Source: Psilocybe azurescens (Eukaryota; Basidiomycota; Agaricomycetes; Agaricales; Agrocybaceae). Taken from it: 64,000 nucleotides of DNA. The stretch lies in assembly GCA_023853785.1 (NCBI GenBank), contig JAJIRX010000783.1:1-64000 (forward strand), in the 5' to 3' direction. Under the pieces are notes generated by a model, which made no database searches, was not told the origin of the DNA, and was given only the letters and a program-made list of their open reading frames with translations. Shown here piece after piece: positions 1 to 8,817 of this stretch. Both the position numbers and the translations under genes were made by a program. The stretch's first letter is position 1. Each line of letters starts with the position of its first letter.

Positions 1-26
1 TCATATTCCTCTCTCTCATAGGAACT

Positions 27-48
27 GTCAACTGGGTGTCTAGTTGAC
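27..48. repeat. Variable-stem hairpin, core GGGTGTCT
   Basis: A perfect 7-bp inverted repeat (GTCAACT at 27-33, AGTTGAC at 42-48) encloses the 8-nt core GGGTGTCT. The outer GGAA and TTCC can extend the stem past a 2-nt bulge. It is the first member of the hairpin family described in the findings. Function unknown. Confidence 0.8.
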
Positions 49-205
49 TTCCTACCAACTTGTAATTACTCGACTCAATCGTTCAGATATATCATTCGGT
101 AAGTGCTTGGGACCTTCTACATGAAAAAAAAATAGAGAATATAATAAGACTTCTTAAGGGAACTTCCTTCCAAAGCATATCCTCGCTCTCGACGCTTTCA
201 ACTCC

Positions 206-234
206 ATATCAACTGGGTGTCTAGTTGGATATGC
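206..234. repeat. Variable-stem hairpin, core GGGTGTCT
   Basis: CAACT (211-215) and AGTTG (224-228) flank GGGTGTCT. The outer CATAT and ATATG continue the stem to about 10 bp with one bulged base. It begins about 23 nt beyond the stop codon of the WD40 relic on the minus strand. Read in that gene's sense the core is AGACACCC. Confidence 0.8.
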
Positions 235-256
235 ACCACCTTTCTTTCGACACCAA

Positions 257-2067
257 CTAAAGCTCGTCCCACCTTTCGCCTTGAAGCTTGCCCCATTCGA
301 TACCGTCTCCGTCATATTCATCCTCCTCCGATGGCGGAAATGCTGCTTTCGGATCCCATTCAGTTATCCCCGGTCCTTTCCTTCCTGCCTGAGCCTTGGT
401 GGACTGCTCGACGATCTGATTGATCCCTTCCAGTGTACGTCTTGCTGCCTGTTGAAATTATCAGTATCTCCTTACATGTATAATGCAGGAATATTTACCT
501 GTGAAGCAAGAGGTGCCCAAATCGCTGACGTCCAATGTAATACCAGAAGAATTATCAGAAGATTCAAAATCCTTCCGACCTTTCGGCTATTGTAGTCACT
601 TTCATCGTATATCTTTGCCTTTTAATCTGACATTCATCAGTAGGTTTCTCAACAATTCTCGGTATGTTTTCTTTCTTACCGTCTTTTCCCATACAGTGAT
701 CTCGAAAGACCCGGCCGATACACCACTTGCTATAAAATGTGCCTCGGTGGTTGTCGTTGTCTAGTGTCATGGTCAGAGGTACATTCAAGAGAGAAATTAT
801 CACGACGTACACTGATTGCTTGCACCTCCACTCTCTTGCTAGCAGGGGCCAAGACCTGGATGGGAATTGACGACAATTGGTGAATATATATACCCTTCCA
901 TGGTCACTTCCGCAGACAATCGCGGATCCCTGCTCGGCAAAGGCTCCATCTTTGACACACTTCTTGGTACTGGGGATTGCGAAGGCGCCAAGAGGGAGAA
1001 GAGCGTGGTAAGTCGTACAAATCAAATCCTTTTGACAAATTGTCAACAAGTAATAGCTTGCTTGAGGGACAGGTCATCGCATTGCCACTGATCAACTTTG
1101 TGAGTATCCAAAAGATCGTGCTTATTTTGGACTTACATTCCCGACTTCAGGACCTTTCTCCATTCTTCTCGAGATGTCTCTACATCGTGGCAAACCCTGA
1201 GAAGAGCTACTGTAAGTCTCAGCGGTCTTCGTTCCAAAAGTGCTTACATTTCGCCAGTTTCCAGAATAAAAACTAAGATCTTCCTGCCTCCCTCAAAAAT
1301 TGAATAGATTACGGTATGCCGATCTTCTTTCTTTTGTTGCTTTTCACTGACCACAGCTCAATCATAGTTCCTGTTGATCGACTAATTTATATTACTCCAC
1401 AATGGTGCCAGATATAACTCACCATTTCTACCAATATCGTACAAGGCAATACTACCATGGTGACTTGTTATTGCAAGGTGAGATTTTTGCTGTCAAATGC
1501 AATTGCTTCAACCGGGTCACTAGCTTCAAACACCCTATTACTAGCCAATTCGACCATTCGTGCCTTGAAAGTTGTCAACATAATTTATTCAGGAAATGTT
1601 GAAAAGGCCTACATCGACCCTTGGACGCCGATAAATGACTACAAGACCACGACCAGTACCAAATGCGATTGGCTTCAGTTCATCGTTCCCTGGGCTGCCC
1701 AGCCAGGTCAGACACATAATTTGGCCCCATCGTTTCCCAGGATCTTCGAGAATATCCAGGCACTTCTTCGTGGAAATCTCCCAGATGCGCACCGCTTCAT
1801 CGTCACCTACAGCACTTTCAGATTCAGCGAAGCCGTTAGTCATGACATACGTACCTCCACTAGCCAGTAGTTCGCCTCCGTGGGTGAAAGATAGACAGTT
1901 CACTGGGCCTGTTGGTCCTTTGAACTTAGCGTACTTGTAGTAGGCCTAAATCATGCGTAATTAATAAGTTATTTCATGAACCCTAAAAAACACACCTCAT
2001 CTGGTGATGAGGCGCCAGATAGAGCGGAAACAAGACGAAAACATTTATAGAGGAGATCAGCAAACAT
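257..2067 (-). pseudogene. WD40-repeat protein with C-terminal membrane anchor, probably decayed
   Basis: Exons read from about 2067 (Met) down to a TAG at 257-259. Typical WD40 blade sequence is visible: VNCLSFTHGGELLASGG, then DDEAVRIWE, then HGSIALYDIGRN and SAIVCGSDHGRVYIF. A hydrophobic C-terminal helix (RILNLLIILLVLHWTSAIW, near 550-590) is followed by a short acidic tail ending GKLQGERWDEL. This matches a common agaricomycete WD40 family with a tail anchor. The frame is lost near 1477 (between IAFDSKNLTL and AITSHHGS), near 1315 and near 990. The first could be rescued by a 44-nt intron, but that removes conserved residues. I therefore favour a pseudogene; sequence errors are the alternative. 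Confidence 0.6.
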
Positions 2068-2380
2068 GAGAGTCGATAGTACTATGTCAATTGCTTCTGA
2101 GGTCAACCCATCCTATTATATGAGAACCGATTTTATTGTTGTTGTTCACTTATTGTTTACTTAACGACACACTTAGATGACGATGATGTATAAATCTGGT
2201 AAGTGTGTCCTGGCACTGTCATCTCGGTGTCAATATCCCCAAGGCGAAGACAAAGCTGTCGGATCCGGATTTAAAACAATGCACTTATTATTCAAGCTGG
2301 TAACGAAATACAAAGCAAATACAATACAGGAATCAGACTATAAGTGCGTCCACATCAAAACGCAAATGTAAACTTGAACC

Positions 2381-3394
2381 ATGGATGCTCAGATTGAAAC
2401 CCATCTTCCACTGATCACGGCTAGGCTCATATTTGCTCCCAAAGTGTTTCACCCTCCTCCTACCATTACTCCACAAATGGAGTTTCCGTCAATTATTTTA
2501 GAAGAACGAGAGCATTCTCCTACGCCTGACATCAGGCGCGCAACTACTCCAGTCCAGCGAGTGACTACTCCAGTCCGGCGAGCGACTACTCCAGTCCGGC
2601 GAGCGACTATCCGGCGAGCGACTACTCCAGTCCGGCGAGCGACTACTCCAGTCCGGCGGCGACTACTCCACCCAAGCGGGTCAGAATTTCTGAAGCTCCT
2701 TCAAAGGGTGTACAACGTGGCGCATCACCAGGCCATTCAACCATAGGAGATGCAATCGAGGTCGAGTTCATCATGTCAGATGATGGCGAGATCATGGGCG
2801 ACGACGATGACGAAGAAGCGAGTGAGGACGAAGAAGCAACCGGAAGTGAGGGAATCAGAAAGGGGTTGATACCAAAGCCAAAGGGTGATGTATCACGTCC
2901 AGGAAGAGGCGGCTATAACCTCAGCAAGGCGTTAGGTTGGAACCAGAAGACCTATGACAGTGTATTGGTAAGTCACCCTGTAGAGTCTAAATACAAAGCT
3001 GCTGACCAAAAACTTAAGAGTGTCGTCACAAAATTGGCCAAGGAGAAGCTTGATACAAGCAAGAGCTATCGTGGGCAAAGCAAGAGAAAGGTTCATCAGC
3101 TCTTAGAGACTGTCAGTGACATTTCGTTCCCCAAATTATGTTCAAGGACTTACTTTAAGAATCTAGGTTCACAAAGAATTCAGTTTCCTGAAAGACTACG
3201 AGAAAGATTGGCCAGTACATGACATGCTGAAGACTTACCCTAAAAACAGTTCGCAAACAGCTCGGAATACAAAGGGAAGAGAGACCACTGAGGAGATCGA
3301 GAAGGTAAGGAATTACATATAAGCATATCAGCAGAACAGCATTTGACGAGACTTACAGATTGCAAGGCGGGCTTCATCGAAGAGTAAGGAGTAG
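2381..3394 (+). CDS. Hypothetical protein with RRATTPV repeats and acidic segment
   Basis: The ATG at 2381 opens a reading frame with about six copies of a 21-nt unit encoding RRATTPV (about 2540-2665). The unit suffers deletions, so the frame shifts by one within or at the end of the array. The downstream frame reads PPKRVRISEAPSKGVQ, an Asp/Glu-rich run (DDDDEEASEDEEATGSE), then GRGGYNLSKALGWNQKTYDS and, after an intron at about 3111-3165, LKDYEKDWPVHDMLKTYPKN. A last short exon ends IARRASSKSKE with TAG at 3392-3394. I recognise this 'GRGGYNLSKAL...WPVHDMLK' layout as a multicopy agaricomycete hypothetical family with no known function. Whether the copy is intact depends on the repeat-region frame. 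Confidence 0.5.
2538..2668 (+). repeat. 21-nt coding minisatellite (RRATTPV)
   Basis: Direct repeats of a 21-nt unit (CGGCGAGCGACTACTCCAGT plus one base) lie inside the hypothetical gene. One copy is shortened to the form ending CGACTATC, and another lacks two bases (CGGCGGCGAC). The lost bases are what change the reading frame. Confidence 0.75.
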
Positions 3395-3424
3395 ATAGTA
3401 GTACAATATACCACAAATAAAGAG

Positions 3425-3485
3425 GTCCTCTGGACACCCAGAAGACGTTCAATTCAAACAAGATATGTTCTGGTCACCCTGAACA
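3425..3485. repeat. Two hairpins with cores GGACACCC and GGTCACCC
   Basis: At 3425-3446 GTCCTCT faces AGAAGAC (6 of 7 pairs) around GGACACCC. At 3466-3485 TGTTC faces GAACA around a variant core GGTCACCC. The first begins 31 nt after the stop codon of the gene ending at 3394, in the orientation AGACACCC-like on the coding strand. Confidence 0.65.
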
Positions 3486-3548
3486 CATTGAAGACAGACA
3501 GAGAGTGAGCATCCTGGTCGTATTACTGGTGCACTTGAGCATTGAAAC

Positions 3549-3773
3549 CGTCCACTGGACACCCAGTGGACGATCTCGTCAAGCGTGGCAGAGTCGGTGT
3601 CTGCAAACTGTGTTGGGTTGTGTTGGGCATTGAACGTTGAGATCGTCCACTAGACACCCAGTGGACAATCTCGTCAAGTATGGGTGGAGTCGGTGTCTGC
3701 AAAGTGCGTTGGGACGTGTTGGGGCGTTGAACGTTGAGGTTGGGATCGTGCACTAGACACCCAGTGGACGATC
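3549..3773. repeat. Cluster of three long-stem hairpins
   Basis: Three copies are spaced about 95-100 bp apart. 3549-3572 has a perfect 8-bp stem (CGTCCACT facing AGTGGACG) around GGACACCC. 3641-3670 has an 11-nt arm GATCGTCCACT with 10 of 11 pairing around AGACACCC. 3744-3773 has GATCGTGCACT, again 10 of 11. The DNA between them is also repetitive (a TGTTGGG... GCGTTGAACGTTGAG segment), so this cluster arose in part by local tandem duplication. Confidence 0.8.
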
Positions 3774-4087
3774 TTGTTCAAGCATGGCGGACTCTGCGAA
3801 GTGTGTTGGGCGATTGTATGAAGTCCGCCCGAAGCTCTTACCAAACACCGCCAAAGGCAATTGAACCAAGTCGCCCGAAGCTTTTACCAAACACCGCCAA
3901 ACAATTAAATGCTCAACCCTATCTCCTGGCATATCAACCAATGGGGTATATTAAAAATTATGAAGCTACAGAATCGCGTTTCCTGGATCTTCAACGTCTC
4001 CGGAAGCAAAGCCATTCTCCACCTACCCTCAAACCAGACTGCCTCACGCAAAACAAGAATCTGAAGGGTAAGACATATCATCAAATT
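3774..4087. other. Spacer without a recognised gene
   Basis: Contains a duplicated segment around 3820-3905 (GTCGCCCGAAGCTTTTACCA and a near copy about 50 bp upstream). I see no supported coding sequence. Confidence 0.4.
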
Positions 4088-4575
4088 TCAACAAATTTGC
4101 ATTGCGGATGCACTAACCCACTTTTTGACAGCAAAGTCTACGTGTCCTGCATCCTTTCCACCCATGTCAACTGGGTCAGACGGATTTTTCTTGCCTATCC
4201 TCATGACCACAATATCCCCATGCCATTTTCCGCCCATCTTGTCGATAACATTGTTGTACACGAGGCCTGTTCGGTTCTTACATGATATCTGGAATTCATG
4301 TGACTTGCGGCCTTCAAGGATGACTATGTGATAGTCATAGATGTATGACTTGGGAATGGATCTCCAAAAGCACTGTGCGTCTGCTTCAATTTCGGAGCTG
4401 CATCTTGGACCATTATATTGCCAAAGAATGGCCTGGTTTCACCTTGGCGATAAAGTCGCCCCTGACTCTGAAATATTTGACCTAGAAAGTAGTGAGCTTG
4501 TATAAGTACAATAACCCAATATATCAATTTCTTTCATACCTTCTTCAAAGCATAAACTGGGAGTTTTTCGGGCAT
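4088..4575 (-). CDS. Small hypothetical protein of an agaricomycete family
   Basis: The proposed ATG at 4575 begins MPEKLPVYALKK, followed by an intron of about 50 nt and then VKYFRVRGDFIAKVKPG. After a one-base shift the frame stays open for over 100 codons. It reads AILWQYNGPRC, then YDYHIVILEGRKSHEFQI, then GKWHGDIVVMRIGKKN, and ends with TGA at 4088-4090. A C-terminal 'GDIVVMRxGKK...VDMG..DAGHVDFAVKKWV' pattern recurs in short basidiomycete proteins of unknown role. The frame break near 4455 may be a sequencing error or real decay. No signal peptide or membrane segment is evident. Confidence 0.4.
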
Positions 4576-5133
4576 TTCTGATGTTCAAAGGCGATTGAGC
4601 ACAAAGATCGACTTCTTTGCTGTTTGCTTTGCTCCCAACTCCGAGACCATACACTTTATATAATAATTATTGTGAGCCCTGTTGTAACCATGTAATCCAT
4701 TCTACGCACTTGTGCATGTAGATGGATAACAAAATCATAACAATTATAACAATAAACTTGTGATGGACAACCGGACAACTTACTTGATTTGTATTTGATG
4801 TTCGCTCAGTTTTGCAAGTCGACAAAAGAACGCTATAAATACCGACTTGCATTATAGCGGCAAGTGGATCGCGAAGGGTCGGATCGAGTACTAGTTTGCA
4901 TTGTGTCAACACTTTCTCCACTTGGCAACTCAGGAGAAAGGAGCCATTGTTCGGTTACTCGGTAGCTTGAAATCGTATACCCATGTAGTGAAACAATAAA
5001 GTTATTATATTCAATATATAGCAGTAGTATTACGGTTGCAAATTGCTTTACCGAAACACCATGCCTTTGAGTTCATTCCTACAGCAGATTTTACCACTGT
5101 CCAGGCCAGCGGACTAGAACCAAGGACGTTGAG
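4576..5133. other. Intergenic region, no supported gene
   Basis: AT-rich. The only minus-strand open frame (4667-4921) has a short hydrophobic stretch (FIVIIVMILLSIYM) but no recognisable homology or splice structure. Confidence 0.35.
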
Positions 5134-7750
5134 ATGAACGAAAACACCGCATCTAACAGCAAATTCCAGAAATCGACCAACGACGAAGAGGTATTTACAT
5201 GATGCTATATCTGTCCATTTTCTAATACAGAGATCTAGAATCTCATGGGCATGTTTACTCCCCCCTCACGTTATATACCACCGCCTTTTGGATATGTGCT
5301 AGGACTGGTGCCGACTTTGAGCCACCCATTGGCAGGGAGCAGCTGGATGCAGTTCCGAGACCACTCATGGATGATAGCCCTGGACGTTTGTCCCCCATAA
5401 CCTCTGTCCAACCAATTTCAACTTCAATTCCTTCCGGCGCCTGCATTGGGATCACCTTTTCAGTTCAAATTTGGTGAAAAAGGCCAATATCCATAAGCGT
5501 ACATCCCATCTTGAAGGCAGAGCAGGGAAATATAAGGGTACTGAACGACTTCCGATCTCGGAAGAATCGATGGTCGAGAAAACTCGCGTCGTCGAACAGC
5601 ATGCATTGGCAACCAGGCAGATAATTAATCAGAAGAGTGCTGAGGTAGAGGCTCAGGTATGCCTTAAAATGCCCTGTATATGCAAATTGACTTCAACATA
5701 TATAGGCCGAGAAAACACGCTTCATCGAACAGGAAGGACTGGCGACAAAATTGTTGCTTGGACAGAGGGAGGAACGGATCATTGAATTAGAGGCCCAGGT
5801 ACAGCTATATGTGCCCTCGAAACCATTTAAAAGCTAACAAATGATAGGTCGATGTTTATAAAACCGAATTATCGGAGTTCATGGCACGACTGGAGAAGCT
5901 GGAGGGGGATATCGCGAAAAGGGACAATCTAGGCAACGGGTCAACCACTCAGGTTGCTGCCGTATCGACCCCAAATTCCTCCAACAATCCTTTGCCCAAC
6001 AATCCTTTGCCCAGTGGGGAAGACATTCACATGGCCAGTGCCACTGAAGTGGGGTCGGAAACGGTCATGCTCCATAAAGCATCACACGCAGAAGATGCCG
6101 CGACAACCAAAGAGAGCATTTCGAATGAGGGAGACTCAAGCTCTATGGCTGAAGGATGCTGAGGAACAGGGCCAGGAACCAATTGAATTCAACGATGATG
6201 AATTCGAAGGCGATGATGTCAACATGTACGATGACGACAAGGGAACCAAAAACAGGAAGGGAAGAAAGTTACGGGAGAAAACACCGTCGTGCTGCGTTGA
6301 ACAATGATGATGATGAAATGACCGCCGAGTCCAACAGTGATAGTGACAAGGAGGGCGATGACGACGACAAGGAGGACAACGGGAAGAATTGGTAAGATGC
6401 CTTTTTGTCTTGGAGATCTACGCTGACTCTCTCACAGAACGACGATAAATCTTCCGTCCCAAAGCCTGTCTTTCATTTCCAAAGACCACGCAGAGGTGCT
6501 GGGCCACGATTACGAGTGGATCCTACAAAGCCTTTCAATCCCACCACCAAGCCAACACCCAATCCCACAAACATGCCAATGTCGTTACTTCAGCCACTTG
6601 GAATGACACCAGAGCAAGTTCGCGGCAATTGTCCAGATCGTCCTTGCGACTCAGGGCCAGAATTGGGCAAGTCGGTCGCTCCGATACGGACCTCAAAGAA
6701 AAATGTTACTGGGACGATTGTCGAGCAATCGAATAGAGAGAGGATTCCAAGAACACGCGAGTTGGTGGTAAGAAAATAAATGTCTTCAAAAGAAAATGGT
6801 GGACTGATTTTTTCCATAGTCGGCAATCCGGAAACATATGAACAAACTTCTCCAGGTGCAGAACGACAATGAGATCCGTAAACTTCCACAGCCAACCAAA
6901 GATACTGTTGAAGCCTTTGCTGACGGAGAAGGGGAAGGTCCAAAGCTTATTCCAATGGAGCTTGCATTCGCCTACAAGAAGAAGGAGCCGTGGAACGTGC
7001 GCCCTGGCCGAGATGTTTTTGACGATTTCTTGGAAAACCAAGGGGAACCTTTGCGCATTGAGAAGTCCGAATGGCCCGTTATTTATGAGAAGTATTGGCA
7101 GCACTTTGGGAACCTCAAGAAGGAATGGAAGAGTTGGCAAGCGAAGGAGGGGCGAAGAGCGATAAAGAGGTGAAACTTCGCAACTCCCAAAAGAAGAAAA
7201 AGATGCAGAAGGTGACAAGATGGGATGCTAGGGCGACACCATGTAAGTTGACATTCATTTATCTAAACAAATAGCTGGATGCTTACCGAATTTCAGCTCA
7301 AAGACCTCCGAATTGAAATAACGGACGGAAACAAAAGCAAGTCCAATGGAAGTGTTGATGATGTATGGTATTTCCTTTGGGTTGTTGCGACTAGGCTTGG
7401 TTTGGGCGGTACGAGCTCTGACGAAAGCAGTGTCGAATGTGGAAGTAACCCCGCAAGTTCGTTATCAGGTCAGTCGCTTGGCGTAGTCGAGAACTCATTC
7501 CATATCTCCAAATGATCGACCGTGATTTCAATTGGTACAATCGTTATGGAAATGCAAAGCCCGGAAATCCATACCAAGAACGAACGGCGTCTTGCAGGGG
7601 GCAACACTGAGCACCAGGTCGGCTATCAAGGGCCTCCCGAGGAACTTCTATGACAAAACCTGGTTGTCGAACCTCACTAGCAAAGAGTTGAGCTTTTTGC
7701 AACCCGAGCCAGAGATGGCGTTCCCTGTAATCATAGCATACAATAATTAG
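5134..7750 (+). pseudogene. Multi-exon hypothetical (coiled coil, acidic, NFYD family), frameshifted
   Basis: Exons beginning at the ATG at 5134 encode a charged coiled-coil region (VEKTRVVEQHALATRQIINQ, then LLGQREERIIELEAQ, then ELSEFMARLEKLEGDI). Next come Asp/Glu-rich runs and a Pro-rich segment. A downstream region reads IRKLPQPTKDTVEAFADGEG and EWPVIYEKYWQHFGNLKK, and the C-terminal signature is KGLPRNFYDKTWLSNL. The last parts resemble a very common agaricomycete hypothetical family in which WRS..L....ID and GLP.NFYD recur. The reading frame changes at about 6160, 6300, 6392, 7485 and 7600, and some splice junctions do not keep phase. That many breaks suggests a decayed copy. Function unknown. 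Confidence 0.5.
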
Positions 7751-7826
7751 TATACCAATTAGTTTGATTCCAATACGTACTTACAATCGATACCCAGTTA
7801 TGCCATGTCAATAGCGAAGTCAAACA

Positions 7827-8132
7827 TTCTGGACACCCAGAACAAGACTTCAGAGTAGCCTCAAGATATATCAGGCACCACTCCAGACACCCAGAGTAAG
7901 AGCCGAGAAGAGCGCCGTCAGTCAACCGACGAGTCAAAGGGAAGTGGTGCACCAGGAGGCATCGGTCGAAACATTGCACATATATCGCCATTGCCCCGGA
8001 CACAGTATCAGTCCTCACTCTAGACACCCAGAGCGAGAAGAGAACCGTGAACCAACCGCGGGACAAGTCGCTGTTCCTCTAGACACCCAGAGTAACATCC
8101 TCAGCCACAACTCTAGACACCCAGAGTAGTGG
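7827..8132. repeat. Cluster of five hairpins with core A/GGACACCC
   Basis: Hairpins lie at 7827-7842 (TTCT/AGAA), 7880-7897 (ACTC/GAGT), 8014-8037 (CTCACTCT against AGAGCGAG, 7 of 8), 8073-8096 (GTTCCTCT against AGAGTAAC, 6 of 8) and 8105-8132 (CCACAACTCT against AGAGTAGTGG, 9 of 10). All enclose GGACACCC or AGACACCC on the plus strand. The first starts 77 nt after the stop of the gene ending at 7750. Confidence 0.75.
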
Positions 8133-8289
8133 ACAGGAAGGCACAAGTGACAATGTCACAAGTGCCAACGGTCGAAGTGAGGGCGCTGGATGAAGTGCAC
8201 ACGTGATGTTTGTACGCAAAGATGCTGACAAACACTAGTGCCAGTTGTTGTCCTAAGTCGTTTCTCAACCTCTTTGACGACGACCAACA

Positions 8290-8309
8290 CACTCTGGGTG
8301 TCTAGAGTG
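8290..8309. repeat. Hairpin with core GGGTGTCT, opposite orientation
   Basis: A perfect 6-bp stem CACTCT (8290-8295) pairs with AGAGTG (8304-8309) around GGGTGTCT. From here to 8700 the core reads GGGTGTCT on the plus strand, whereas copies at 7827-8132 read AGACACCC, so orientation flips between 8132 and 8290. Confidence 0.75.
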
Positions 8310-8439
8310 CTTCTACAGGCCGTCTGTCTACTCCTACTTATCTCTCTCTTTAATACACACTAATTCACTCACATAACTTCGTCTCTCTTCATTTTGACCA
8401 CTTCCACTTATACCTCTACCCAACCTCTACCTTCTCTCA

Positions 8440-8710
8440 TTACGACGTGTTGACGCTGTATTCTGGGTGTCTAGAGCCCAGAGTCCTCCACCCAACCTCT
8501 CCCTCTTCGACGTGTTGATGCTGTGTTCTGGGTGTCTAGAGCCCAGAGTCCTCCACCCAACCTCTCCTCTTTGACGTGTTGACACTGTGTTCTGGGTGTC
8601 CAGAGCCCAGAGTCCTGCATCCCAATCTCCAATACCTCAAATCCTACCGCTATCTCTCCTTTTGGTGCTTTGACACCGTGTTCTGGGTGCCTAGAGCCCT
8701 CAGTCGCTTC
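8440..8710. repeat. Tandem array of hairpin-bearing 63-66 bp units
   Basis: Four successive units share a GACGTGTTGACGCTGT-like lead, TTCTGGGTGTCTAGAGCCC, and a CAGAGTCCTCCACCC-like tail. Cores lie at 8465, 8530, 8594 (GGGTGTCC) and 8685 (GGGTGCCT), spaced 65, 64 and 91 bp. Here the stem is short (TTCT against AGAG). An alternative fold pairs CTGGG with the following CCCAG. Confidence 0.75.
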
Positions 8711-8817
8711 GCTCTTGTCCAACACACTCTGACGCGAATTTTATCGTTCAAACAACTTCTATTCAATGTATGTATTCAGTATGTTTGATAGGCTCTCATT
8801 ACTAAACTCCTGCTAGA

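Noticed and set aside
3734..4285. Plus-strand open frame of 183 codons
   Set aside because: It runs through the hairpin cluster and antisense to the minus-strand hypothetical gene; no family likeness.
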